The notes below the pieces were generated by a model that worked only from the letters and a program-made list of their open reading frames with translations, was not told the origin of the DNA and did no database searches. A stretch of DNA of 64,000 bases, taken from contig CBDBDN010000005.1 of assembly GCA_965203855.1 (NCBI GenBank), forward strand, positions 1,302,001-1,366,000, written 5' to 3'. Source of the stretch: Bin87 sp965203855 (GTDB lineage Bacteria > Chloroflexota > Dehalococcoidia > Lucifugimonadales > UBA3495). A program made the position numbers and the translations under genes. Shown piece after piece: positions 25,549-34,052 of this stretch (position 1 is its first letter; every line of letters begins with the position of its first letter).

Positions 25549-26994
25549 ATGTGCGCTATGGTTAAGAATCGGAGCGGGCTGAGCGTTAGTACCGCATCGC
25601 CGGCCGCCGCCGACCGGTATCAGAATGGCCTGGATCTGGTACTGTCGCAGAATTACGGGCCGGAGGAGAAAATCCGCGCCGCATTGGACGCCGATGACGG
25701 GCTGGCGATGGCGCACGCTCTGCTGGCCTATGTGCTGCATCTGCAAATGGATGTCGCCGGGGCGCGCGCGGCGGCGAACCGGGCGGTAGAGCTGTCGGCC
25801 GGCATCTCCCAAGAGGAACGGCAGCAGACGCGGATTATGCACCGCTTTACACACGGCAAAGGCAGGGAGGCCATCGGGCTGATTCACGAGCATCTGGCCG
25901 ACTTTCCGACCGATACGCTGGCGATGCGCGTGGCGCAGCGGCTGTATATGCTGGGCTGCTTCGGCGCCGGCGTCCCCGACTTTCCCGACCATCTGCTGGC
26001 GATGATGGACAAAGTGGCGCCGGCCAACGGGGACGACTGGGCCTTTCTGGGGCAGTACGCTTTCGCGCATCACGAAACCAACCAGCCGGCCAAGGCGATG
26101 GAGCTGGCAACCCGTTCTCTGGACGGCAACCCGCAGAACGCCGTAGCCTGCCATTCGGTAACGCATTCGTACTTTGAGCAGGGCGATGCCGCCAACGGCG
26201 GGCGCTGGCTGGCGGACTGGCTGGACGGGTTTGACCGGCGCGCCGCCTATAATGTGCATCTGTCGTGGCATCTGGCGCTGTTTGAACTGGCGCAGGGCCG
26301 CTACGGGCAGGCGCTGGACTTGTACGAAACGCAGATTCGGCCCAGCGTGCAGGCGCGGAACCTGTCCAACCTGGCGGACGCCGCTTCGCTGATGTGGCGT
26401 TTGCAGGTTTATTCCGGGGCCGCGCCGGGCAAGCCGTGGGGGGAAGTGAGCGCAATGGCGGAGCCGGCCGCCGATACTCCCGGCGCGGCTTTCCGCGACT
26501 GCCATGCCGCCCTGGCGTTTGCCGGCGCCGGCGATGCCGACGCTACGCAGCGTCTGGTTGACCGTCTTACCGCGCAGGGCGACCAAGGCGATGACCTATC
26601 ACGGGAGATGACTTTGCCCATCGCGCAAGGGGCTGCCGCTTTCGCCGCCGGCGACTATGCCGAAGCGGCCCGTCTGATGGGGCCGACCTATCCGATGCTG
26701 GCGCGCATCGGGGGCAGCCACGCGCAGCGCGAAGTGTTTGAGGATACTCTGCTGGAAACCTACATCCGCGCCGGCTGGTACGATGACGCGCGGACGATGC
26801 TGGACGAGCGGCTTGTGCGTCGTTCCTCAGTGCGGGATACCTACTGGCTGGGGCGGCTGGAAGCGGACGCCGTGCGGGGCGATGCGACCGCATCCCGGCA
26901 GCTGCTGGCCGCAGCGCGGGCGGCTTGGGCGCCGACCGCCGATGCGGGCGCGGCGGAGCTGCAACGGCTGAACTTGTCGGCGGACTGCGGCTAG
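25549..26994 (+). CDS. TPR repeat protein (TTC38-like)
   Basis: This protein of 481 residues starts at the ATG 25549 with GGGAGGG upstream. It is built of helical TPR-like units (ALDADDGLAMAHALLAYVL; AMELATRSLDGNPQNAVACH; ALFELAQGRYGQALDLYE). The HSVTHSYFEQGD and HLSWHLALFELAQGRY segments are typical of tetratricopeptide repeat protein 38-like proteins in bacteria, whose function is unknown. No signal peptide or catalytic motif is visible, so it is likely a cytoplasmic protein-binding scaffold. It is flanked by repeat clusters on both sides and stands alone. Confidence 0.82.
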   Translation: MCAMVKNRSGLSVSTASPAAADRYQNGLDLVLSQNYGPEEKIRAALDADDGLAMAHALLAYVLHLQMDVAGARAAANRAVELSAGISQEERQQTRIMHRFTHGKGREAIGLIHEHLADFPTDTLAMRVAQRLYMLGCFGAGVPDFPDHLLAMMDKVAPANGDDWAFLGQYAFAHHETNQPAKAMELATRSLDGNPQNAVACHSVTHSYFEQGDAANGGRWLADWLDGFDRRAAYNVHLSWHLALFELAQGRYGQALDLYETQIRPSVQARNLSNLADAASLMWRLQVYSGAAPGKPWGEVSAMAEPAADTPGAAFRDCHAALAFAGAGDADATQRLVDRLTAQGDQGDDLSREMTLPIAQGAAAFAAGDYAEAARLMGPTYPMLARIGGSHAQREVFEDTLLETYIRAGWYDDARTMLDERLVRRSSVRDTYWLGRLEADAVRGDATASRQLLAAARAAWAPTADAGAAELQRLNLSADCG

Positions 26995-27059
26995 GCTCAG
27001 TCTCCATTTCGAAGTTTCATTCGTCATCCCGACGCTCTGAACCGCCGTTCCCATATTTA

Positions 27060-27235
27060 CCGTCATTCCGGTGAAAGCCGGAATCCGGTGCTGCAATCTA
27101 CCAATTACGATAATCAAACCATCAACCATAGATTCCGGCTTTCGCCGGAATGACGGTGTAGGGTGATGGAATGACGGTGTAAGATGCCGGAATGACGGTG
27201 TGTACGGGAACGGTGGTGTATATGGCAATATGACG
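27060..27235. repeat. Palindromic MITE-like element with short-repeat tail
   Basis: The core at 27060-27156 has inverted arms CCGTCATTCCGGTGAAAG and CTTTCGCCGGAATGACGG around CCAACCATAGA-like centre sequence. It is followed to about 27235 by degenerate GGAATGACGGTGTA units. It lies between convergent genes, where its transcript could act as a terminator-like hairpin. Confidence 0.82.
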
Positions 27236-27242
27236 ATCCGGT

Positions 27243-28169
27243 TTAGGGTGTCTCTCCTGCCCTGGTTGCCGCCGCCGCTTGTGGTGCCGGCAGCCGGGAC
27301 AGCAGGGATTCCAAGCCAAGGGCGCGGCACAGGTTGGCGCAATCCGGCTGCCGGACGCCGTTCCAGCGCAGTTGGCCGGGGTGGGTTTCCAGCAGCGGCA
27401 CATCCAGCCGCAAAGTAGCCAGGCGACGGTAGAGATAGGCGTCGTCTTGTTGCGCGGCCAGCGCGGCGGCCAGGCTGGCGGCGCCGCGCACTTTGATGTT
27501 CCAATTGCCGATGTCCCAATCCGTGGCGTCCGGCGGGATTTTCTCCAGGCTGCCGTAGCGGGTAAGCACGGCGGCGGCGGAACGCGCGCCCCAGCGGGGG
27601 ATGCCGGGGATGCCGTCGGCGGCGTCGCCCACCAGCGCCAGGTAGTCGGGGACGGCCGCCGGCGGGACGCCGAACTTGGCGATTACGCCGGCGGCATCGG
27701 TGATTGCATCTTTGCGCCGGTCCAGCATTACTATCCGCTGCTCCGATACGACCTGCGCCAGGTCTTTGTCGGGTGAGCAGAGCAGTATCCGTTCCACATC
27801 GGGGAAAGCGGCGAAACGGACGGCGGCGGCGGCAATGGCGTCGTCCGCCTCAAACTCGCGCATCGGCCAGACGGCCAAGCCGAGGGCGGCGGTGATTTGC
27901 TCGGCCAGGGGGAATTGCGCCAGCAGGTTAGGGTCAACGCCGTCGCCCGTCTTGTAGCCGTCAAACAGGTCGTTGCGAAAGGAACGAATGACGCTGTCAA
28001 AAGCGACGGCGATATGGGTAACTTGCGGCTGGCGCAGCAGGGCAATCAGCGACTGGGCCAGGCCGTGCGTAGCCTTGACATCCCGCCCGTCGGGGGCGCT
28101 GCGCGCCGGGCGGGGCGAGTAGTGGGCGCGGAACAGCTCGTAAGTGCCGTCAACCAGATGGATTTGCAT
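27243..28169 (-). CDS. Stand-alone 5'-3' exonuclease (PolI N-domain/flap type)
   Basis: The start at 28169 (MQIHLVDGTYELFRAHY) gives 308 residues, the usual length of a free-standing 5'-3' exonuclease homologous to the N-terminal domain of DNA polymerase I. Metal-binding acidic motifs are present in order: LVDGT, VAFD, EADDAIAA, SPDKDLAQVV and VGDAADGIPGI with a helix-hairpin-helix region after it. It should remove 5' flaps or RNA primers. The frame is open for 34 codons upstream, but they lack a ribosome site and resemble intergenic sequence. Confidence 0.87.
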   Translation of the reverse strand: MQIHLVDGTYELFRAHYSPRPARSAPDGRDVKATHGLAQSLIALLRQPQVTHIAVAFDSVIRSFRNDLFDGYKTGDGVDPNLLAQFPLAEQITAALGLAVWPMREFEADDAIAAAAVRFAAFPDVERILLCSPDKDLAQVVSEQRIVMLDRRKDAITDAAGVIAKFGVPPAAVPDYLALVGDAADGIPGIPRWGARSAAAVLTRYGSLEKIPPDATDWDIGNWNIKVRGAASLAAALAAQQDDAYLYRRLATLRLDVPLLETHPGQLRWNGVRQPDCANLCRALGLESLLSRLPAPQAAAATRAGETP

Positions 28170-28200
28170 AATGAAATGGCAGGAACGGCCGGGTCTAGGC

Positions 28201-28851
28201 TTACTGATTGGGCGGGCGAAAGATGGGGCGATGGCCGGTGCAGTGGGCGATTTGCTGTCCATCGGCGTCAACCCAAACCCAGCCGATTAGAGAGACCCGG
28301 CTGGCGGTTATAAACAGCGCGCGGGCTTCGTCGGGCGCAAACTCGCTCCAGTCGTAGCGCCGGCCGCAGTAAAAGCCGGTGCCGGTTACGCCGGTCGCCA
28401 CGCCGCCATGCTGATGCTCCCGCGCTACGGAAGTAATCGTGGCGCTGGCTACGGTGGCCGTGAGGGCGTTGACAATGGTAATCGGTTCGCCTTGCGCTCT
28501 GATCCCACCGACGTGGTCGGTACATCCAATGATTTGGGCAAGCGTAAAGGTGGTGCCGCCTGGAATGGTTACCGTGTCCGCCCCTTCCGGTATAGCGACT
28601 GTGCCAGTGGGCAAAGTAGCGCGGCAGCCTCCGCTGTGGCTTATTCTACGAGTGGCAAATTGGTTATGTCTAATCTGCGTGCCGTTGGGGATGGTGTACC
28701 CGGTAAGGTAGCGGGTATAGGCGGTGTGCGCTTCCGCAGTTTCATCCCCCCCCCCCCCCCCCCCCCCCCCGATATTGAGGCCGGTGAAAACGGAGATGCC
28801 GGCGGCAACGGCGACTGCGGCAAAGATGCTGGCGATAGTTTTTATGGTCAA
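28201..28851 (-). CDS. Exported protein with poly-Gly homopolymer tract (possible phase-variable gene)
   Basis: A TTG at 28851 follows AGGAGG at ideal spacing; it begins LTIKTIASIFAAVAVAAGISV, a signal peptide or membrane anchor. A run of 25 identical bases then encodes about eight Gly. The remaining ~180 residues (TAYTRYLTGYTIPNGTQI, HPC-like AREHQHGGVATGVTGTGFYCGRRYDWSEF, SLIGWVWVDADGQ) have four or five Cys and look extracellular and beta-rich. I do not recognise the family. As sequenced, the signal and mature part are in frame (ON). Gain or loss of one base in the run would abolish the protein. Confidence 0.7.
   Translation of the reverse strand: MTIKTIASIFAAVAVAAGISVFTGLNIGGGGGGGGDETAEAHTAYTRYLTGYTIPNGTQIRHNQFATRRISHSGGCRATLPTGTVAIPEGADTVTIPGGTTFTLAQIIGCTDHVGGIRAQGEPITIVNALTATVASATITSVAREHQHGGVATGVTGTGFYCGRRYDWSEFAPDEARALFITASRVSLIGWVWVDADGQQIAHCTGHRPIFRPPNQ
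28746..28770. repeat. 25-base C (coding-strand G) homopolymer
   Basis: Twenty-five consecutive C on the plus strand, located just after the export signal of the minus-strand gene 28201-28851. Tracts of this length slip readily during replication and are typical contingency loci. The exact count may be affected by sequencing. Confidence 0.9.
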
Positions 28852-28882
28852 CTTGGGGCCTCCTGGTATCCGTTCCGGGGGG

Positions 28883-29614
28883 TTAGTCGTGCAGGGCGAA
28901 TATGCGCTGCCGGACGGCAAAGACGAAGCCGGGCAGTATTGGATCGCCGCTGACGGTTTCGGGGTCGTCCAGCATCGTTACGGGTAGGCCGGGGCGGTAG
29001 ATGTACACCCGGCGATGGTAAGGATCAATCAGCCAGCCGAGCAATGCGCCGTTGGCGATATAGCGTTCCATTTTGCGCTGCATCGGAGACAAGCGGTCGG
29101 TGCCGGACATTATTTCGGCGACGAATGCGGGGCAAAGGGTGATGGCGCGGTCGGAACGAATTGTCAGTTCCGCCAACTGCGCCGGGGACAGCCAGGCGGC
29201 ATCCGGTTTGACGCGGGAACCGTCGGGCAGTCGGACGAGGCCATTGGGGCTAGAGGTACGACCACCATAGGCTCGAGACCAAACGCCTATATCAATGCCA
29301 AACTCGCTTTCCGCAAAATTGCTGTCAATGTTGACCATAGGATTGATTACCAACTCTCCTTTGCCGGTCAGCTCCAGGCTGATGCTATGCTGCTCATTGG
29401 CCGATTCCAGCTCAACAAACCACTGGTCAATTTCGTTATCGGTAAGCAGCCCGGCTACGGATTCCAGGATGGGCCGGATGTTCACCGACAGGGGATGCCG
29501 CAGCGTACATTCGTCGCTGTCGTCAAAGACGGCGGCGGCGTCTATGCCGACGGTATCAGCGATGGCGTCGGGTGGGATGACATCGGGTTGGGTGATGACG
29601 GCGGCGGTTGCCAT
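28883..29614 (-). CDS. Uma2-family (DUF820) protein, tandem copy 1
   Basis: This 243-residue protein carries the Uma2/DUF820 restriction-endonuclease-like fold: KPDAAWLS (the PD of PD-(D/E)XK), ITLCPAFVAEIMSGTD with the catalytic-position Glu, MQRKMERYIANGALLGWLIDP, and VSGDPILPGFVF. The N-terminal ~90 residues include a low-complexity Ala/Asp stretch and LLTDNEIDQWF. Uma2 proteins are abundant in Chloroflexota and cyanobacteria; their substrate is unknown. It is one of four near-identical genes in a row, with the variable part between residues ~100 and 130. Confidence 0.85.
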   Translation of the reverse strand: MATAAVITQPDVIPPDAIADTVGIDAAAVFDDSDECTLRHPLSVNIRPILESVAGLLTDNEIDQWFVELESANEQHSISLELTGKGELVINPMVNIDSNFAESEFGIDIGVWSRAYGGRTSSPNGLVRLPDGSRVKPDAAWLSPAQLAELTIRSDRAITLCPAFVAEIMSGTDRLSPMQRKMERYIANGALLGWLIDPYHRRVYIYRPGLPVTMLDDPETVSGDPILPGFVFAVRQRIFALHD

Positions 29615-29640
29615 AGCATCGATCCTGTCGGGTTGGCGGG

Positions 29641-30393
29641 TTAGTCGTGCAGGGCGAATATGCGCTGCCGGACGGCAAAGACGAAGCCGGGCAGTATTGG
29701 GTCGCCGCTGACGGTTTCCGGGTCGTCCAGCATTGCTACGGGTACGCCGGGGCGGTAGATGTACACCCGGCGATGGTAAGGGTCAACCAGCCAGCCGAGC
29801 TGGGCGCCGTTGGCGATATAGCGTTCCATTTTGCGCTGCATCGGGGACAGGCGGTCGGTGCCGGACATTATTTCGGCGACGAATGCGGGGCAAAGGGTGA
29901 TGGCGCGGTCGGAACGAATGGGCAGTTCCGCCAACTGCGCCGGGGACAGCCAGGCGGCATCCGGTTTGACGCGGGAACCGTCGGGCAGACGGACGAGGCC
30001 GCTGGGGCCGGAAACGCGCCCGCCGTATTCTCGGCACCAGACTCGCAAGTCGGTGACAGTGTCTACTTCTGCAAAATTGCTGTCAATGTTGACCATAGGA
30101 TTGATTACCAACTCTCCTTTGCCGGTTAGCTCCAAGTACAAGCCGCGCCCCTCGTTGGCTTGGGCGCAACCGACGAACCACTGGTCAATTTCGTCATCGG
30201 TAAGCAGCCCGGCTACGGATTCCAGGATGGGGCGGATGTTGACCGACAGGGGATGCCGCAGTTCGCATTCGTCGCTGTCGGCAGCGACGGCGGCATCTAT
30301 GCCGACGGTGTCAGCGACGGCAACAGCGGCGGCGTCAATGATGGCGTCGTGTGGGATAACATTGGGTTGGGTGATGACGGCGGCGGTTGCCAT
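29641..30393 (-). CDS. Uma2-family (DUF820) protein, tandem copy 2
   Basis: This 250-residue paralogue starts at the MATAAVITQPN ATG (30393), aligned with the other copies rather than at the longer frame reaching 30456. It is almost identical to copy 3 throughout, including the FVGCAQANEGRGLYLELTG segment that differs from copies 1 and 4. The gap to copy 1 is 26 bp and carries the same sequence as the other gaps. Near identity suggests recent duplication or gene conversion. Confidence 0.84.
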   Translation of the reverse strand: MATAAVITQPNVIPHDAIIDAAAVAVADTVGIDAAVAADSDECELRHPLSVNIRPILESVAGLLTDDEIDQWFVGCAQANEGRGLYLELTGKGELVINPMVNIDSNFAEVDTVTDLRVWCREYGGRVSGPSGLVRLPDGSRVKPDAAWLSPAQLAELPIRSDRAITLCPAFVAEIMSGTDRLSPMQRKMERYIANGAQLGWLVDPYHRRVYIYRPGVPVAMLDDPETVSGDPILPGFVFAVRQRIFALHD

Positions 30394-30418
30394 AGCATCG
30401 ATCCTGTGCGTTGGCGGG

Positions 30419-31171
30419 TTAGTCGTGCAGGGCGAATATGCGTTGCCGGACGGCAAAGACGAAGCCGGGCAGCACTGGATCGCCGCCGACGGTTTCCGGG
30501 TCGTCCAGCATCGTTACGGGTAGGCCGGGGCGGTAGATGTACACCCGGCGATGGTAAGGGTCAATCAGCCAGCCGAGCTGGGCGCCGTTGGCGATATAGC
30601 GTTCCATTTTGCGCTGCATCGGGGACAGGCGGTCGGTGCCGGACATTATTTCGGCGACGAATGCGGGGCAAAGGGTGATGGCGCGGTCGGAACGAATTGG
30701 CAGTTCCGCCAACTGCGCCGGGGACAGCCATGCGGCATCCGGTTTGACGCGGGAACCGTCGGGCAGGCGGATGAGGCCGCTGGGGCCGGAAACGCGCCCG
30801 CCGTATTCTCGGCACCAGACCCGCAAGTCGGTGACAGTGTCTACTTCTGCAAAATTGCTGTCAATGTTGACCATAGGATTGATTACCAACTCTCCTTTGC
30901 CGGTTAGCTCCAAGTACAAGCCGCGCCCCTCGTTGGCTTGGGCGCAACCGACGAACCATTGGTCAATTTCGTTATCGGTAAGCAACCCAGCCACGGATTC
31001 CAGGATGGGGCGGATGTTGACCGACAGGGGATGCCGCAGTTCGCATTCGTCGCTGTCGGCAGCGACGGCGGCATCTATGCCGACGGTGTCAGCGACGGCA
31101 ACAGCGGCGGCGTCAACGATGGCGTCGGGTGGGATGACATCGGGTTGGGTGATGACGGCGGCGGTTGCCAT
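30419..31171 (-). CDS. Uma2-family (DUF820) protein, tandem copy 3
   Basis: This 250-residue copy shares with copy 2 the VDTVTDLRVWCREYGGRVSGPS region. PD, CPAFVAEIMSG and GWLIDPYHRRVYIYRPG motifs are intact, so all residues expected of the nuclease fold are kept. It is in the same direction with a 25-bp gap to copy 2. Confidence 0.84.
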   Translation of the reverse strand: MATAAVITQPDVIPPDAIVDAAAVAVADTVGIDAAVAADSDECELRHPLSVNIRPILESVAGLLTDNEIDQWFVGCAQANEGRGLYLELTGKGELVINPMVNIDSNFAEVDTVTDLRVWCREYGGRVSGPSGLIRLPDGSRVKPDAAWLSPAQLAELPIRSDRAITLCPAFVAEIMSGTDRLSPMQRKMERYIANGAQLGWLIDPYHRRVYIYRPGLPVTMLDDPETVGGDPVLPGFVFAVRQRIFALHD

Positions 31172-31197
31172 AGCATCCATCCTGTGGGGTTGGCGGG

Positions 31198-31956
31198 TTA
31201 GTCGTGCAGGGCGAATATGCGCTGCCGGACGGCAAAGACGAAGCCGGGCAGTATTGGATCGCCGCTGACGGTTTCCGGGTCGTCCAGCATTGTTACGGGT
31301 ACGCCGGGGCGGTAGATATGCACTTGCTGCGACCGGGGGATTATCAGCCAGCCGAGCAATGCGCCGTTGGCGATATAGCGTTCCATTTTGCGCTGCAAGG
31401 GCGGCAGTGAATCAGTGCCGGACATTATTTCCACTACAAAGGCGGGGCATACCGTAATCGGCCGGTCGTCTGCAAGAGACGGCAGCGCCGCTACCTGTTC
31501 GGGCGACAGCCATAGGGCGTCGGGGCGAATGCGCGACCCGTCGGGCAAGCGCATATTGGCGTTGGCGCCATAGGCTTCCCCGCCGTTCTGCCGGCTCCAA
31601 ATTCGCAAGTCGGTAATAGTTTCCGCTTCTGCGTGCAACCCTTTTCGGTTCACCATAGGACTGATCACCAACTCCCCTTCGCCGGTCAACTCCAGGCTGA
31701 GGCCATGCTGCTCATTGGCCGATTCCAGCTCAACAAACCACTGGTCAATTTCGTCATCGGTAAGCAGCCCGGCTACGGATTCCAGGATGGGGCGGATGTT
31801 GACCGACAGGGGATGCCGCAGTTCGCATTCGTCGCTGTCGTCAAAGACGGCGACGGCGGCATCTATGCCGACGGTGTCGGAGACAGCAGCGGCGGCGTCA
31901 ATGATGGCGTCGGGTTGGATGACATCGGGTTGGGTGATGACGGCGGCGGTTGCCAT
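31198..31956 (-). CDS. Uma2-family (DUF820) protein, tandem copy 4 (first in array)
   Basis: This 252-residue copy is the most diverged in the middle: KGLHAEAETITDLRIWSRQNG, RIRPDALWLSPEQVAALPSL, and IIPRSQQVHIYRP where the others have DPYHRRVYIYRP. The two ends match the other copies closely, the mark of patchy gene conversion. It is transcribed first and lies 30 bp downstream of malate synthase on the same strand. Confidence 0.85.
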   Translation of the reverse strand: MATAAVITQPDVIQPDAIIDAAAAVSDTVGIDAAVAVFDDSDECELRHPLSVNIRPILESVAGLLTDDEIDQWFVELESANEQHGLSLELTGEGELVISPMVNRKGLHAEAETITDLRIWSRQNGGEAYGANANMRLPDGSRIRPDALWLSPEQVAALPSLADDRPITVCPAFVVEIMSGTDSLPPLQRKMERYIANGALLGWLIIPRSQQVHIYRPGVPVTMLDDPETVSGDPILPGFVFAVRQRIFALHD

Positions 31957-31986
31957 AACTTCAGTCCTTTAGCAACGGCGGCGGCG

Positions 31987-33564
31987 CTAGTCCAGGTAGC
32001 GGTAGCCGGGGAGCGTTAGGAACTCGATGAAATCGCTGGAGAGCACGATTTCGTCCAATAGTTCTACCGCTTTGTCCAGCGCGCCGGGGTTGTCCGAGCC
32101 GCGCTGCGCTATCAACGCGGCGGCTTCCTGGGCGCGCACTTGGCGATACAGTTCGGCGGTTATGGGCCGGCCGTCGTCCAGGCTGGCGCCGTGGCTAATC
32201 CACTGCCACAGCTGGGAGCGGGAGATTTCGGCGGTGGCGGCGTCCTCCATCAGGCCGTAGATGGCAACTGCGCCGTTGCTGCGCGTCCAGGCGTCAATGT
32301 ACTGCAAGGCCACGCTGATGTTGTTGCGGAGGCCGGCTTCGGTAATTTGGCCTTCCGGCACGGCCAGCAGGTCGTCGGGGGCGATGCGGACTTCCGGTAT
32401 GACGCCCAGCTGGTTGTCGCCGGCAAAGGCGGCCTGGAATACATCCAGCACGGGCTGCACCAGTCCGGGATGCGCGATCCAGGCGCCGTCAAACCCCTGG
32501 TCGGCTTCGCGTTGCTTGTCGGAACGTACCTGATTGAAAGCGGCTTCGTTGGCGGCTGCGTCATCGCGGCGGGGAATGAAAGCGGACATACCGCCCAGAG
32601 CATGGGCGCCGCGCCGGTGGCAGGTATTGACCAGCAGCTGCGCCGCCGCGGTGAGGAAATGGGTTGCCATCGTAACCTGCGCCCGGTCGGGGAATACCAT
32701 ATCGGCGCGCCGGTTGAACACCTTGATGACGCTGAAAATGTAATCCCAGCGCCCCAGGTTGAGGCCGGCCGGGCGTTCCCGCAGTTCGTACAGGATTTCC
32801 TCCATTTCAAAGGCGGCCAGGATGTGTTCAATAAGCACGGTGGGGCTGATGGTTCCCGCCGGGATGTTCAGCCGCTGCTCGGCATAGCGGAACACATCGT
32901 TCCAGAGCCGGGCTTCCTGGTGCGACTGCAACTTGGGGAGGTAATAGTAGGGGCCGGTGCCGTGGCTCTGCTGCGCTACACGGTTGTGATAGATGGAAAG
33001 GCCGAAGTCAAAGAAGCTGCCGGCGACGGGTTCGCCATCCACCAGCAGATGGCGTTCCATGAGATGGAGGCCGCGGGGGCGGACGCACAGCGTGGCGGTC
33101 TGCGCGTTGAGCTGGTACTGCCGTCCATCCGGGGACTGGTCGCTGATGGTGCGGCGGTAGGCGTCGCGCACATTGAGCTGGCCGTCCAGCGTGGGCAGCC
33201 AAGCCGGGGAGTGGGCGTCCTCAAAGTCGGTCATATAGACTTGCGCGCCGCAGTTAAGGGCGTTGATGACCATACGGCGGTTGGAGGAGGGGCCGGTGAT
33301 TTCAACGCGGCGGTTGGACAGATCGGCGGGCGCCGGGGCGACCCGCCAGTCGGCCTCGCGGATGTGGCGGGTTTCGGAGAGAAAGTCGGGGGTAGCGCCG
33401 GCGTCGATTTCGGCCTGATGGCGGATGCGGGCGTCCAGCAGCCGGCGGCGGGTGGACTCAAAGTTGCGGTGCAGCTCGGCGACAAAAGCGAGGGCGTCCT
33501 CGGAAACTATGTCGGCATACTGCGCGGGAACGGGTCCCAGGATTTGGATGCTGTTGTCTGCCAT
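31987..33564 (-). CDS. aceB: Malate synthase A
   Basis: This 525-residue protein matches the length of malate synthase A. Signature regions are YMTDFEDAHSPAW, the GLNLGRWDYIFSVIK active-site segment, TPFMRAY-type replaced by LVNTCHRRGAHALGGMSAFIP, and DGAWIAHPGLVQPVLDVF. It condenses glyoxylate with acetyl-CoA to give malate, so it completes glyoxylate use together with GlcDEF at the start of the window. No isocitrate lyase lies in the window, so glyoxylate probably comes from glycolate or purine-type routes, unless that gene is elsewhere. Confidence 0.94.
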   Translation of the reverse strand: MADNSIQILGPVPAQYADIVSEDALAFVAELHRNFESTRRRLLDARIRHQAEIDAGATPDFLSETRHIREADWRVAPAPADLSNRRVEITGPSSNRRMVINALNCGAQVYMTDFEDAHSPAWLPTLDGQLNVRDAYRRTISDQSPDGRQYQLNAQTATLCVRPRGLHLMERHLLVDGEPVAGSFFDFGLSIYHNRVAQQSHGTGPYYYLPKLQSHQEARLWNDVFRYAEQRLNIPAGTISPTVLIEHILAAFEMEEILYELRERPAGLNLGRWDYIFSVIKVFNRRADMVFPDRAQVTMATHFLTAAAQLLVNTCHRRGAHALGGMSAFIPRRDDAAANEAAFNQVRSDKQREADQGFDGAWIAHPGLVQPVLDVFQAAFAGDNQLGVIPEVRIAPDDLLAVPEGQITEAGLRNNISVALQYIDAWTRSNGAVAIYGLMEDAATAEISRSQLWQWISHGASLDDGRPITAELYRQVRAQEAAALIAQRGSDNPGALDKAVELLDEIVLSSDFIEFLTLPGYRYLD

Positions 33565-33621
33565 TTTCTGCTGTCCTGCGTAGGGTAGTGGAGTCGTTGT
33601 GATTGGATGAAAGCGGGCTAG

Positions 33622-33987
33622 TCATTGCCGGCCAGTCCCGCGTCCGGGTTTTGTGGAGAGGGCTGCCGGGTAGCGGCCATCGCCGTGATGGTGCGGGGCT
33701 ACAATACCCGTCCCGCTTGATGGTCTAATGACATTGTAGGCAGCCGCGTCTGCGTATGGGACTACCGAATAACGACCATCGCCGTGATGATGTGGGGCTA
33801 CAGTACCGGCGTCTAGCGGCGGTTTAAAAGCGCGGCTAATTTCGGCGCGTACCAAATTCCTCAAGAATTCCCGCTCCTCCGCCCGACCGGTCTGATATTC
33901 CCGGATAACAGCGGCCACGAAAAGGAAAATTACAACACCAGCCGTTAGCAGGAGCGCAATAACGGCGGCGAAGTCAAGAGGTTCCAT
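33622..33987 (-). CDS. Small membrane-anchored protein with HHHGDGRY repeats
   Basis: The ATG at 33987 follows AAGGAG. The 121-residue product has one N-terminal membrane helix (AAVIALLLTAGVVIFLFVAAVI), a charged helix (RAEEREFLRNLVRAEISRA) and a C-terminal part in which VAPHHHGDGRY occurs twice about 40 residues apart. The same HHHGDGRYPV motif ends the neighbouring gene at 34053. The His-rich motif might bind metal. The family is unknown to me. Confidence 0.65.
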   Translation of the reverse strand: MEPLDFAAVIALLLTAGVVIFLFVAAVIREYQTGRAEEREFLRNLVRAEISRAFKPPLDAGTVAPHHHGDGRYSVVPYADAAAYNVIRPSSGTGIVAPHHHGDGRYPAALSTKPGRGTGRQ

Positions 33988-34052
33988 TAGGCTGCTCCTT
34001 GCGGGCGGGCGGGTAGGCGGGCGTCTCAAACGGATGCGGGCGGAGTGGTCTG

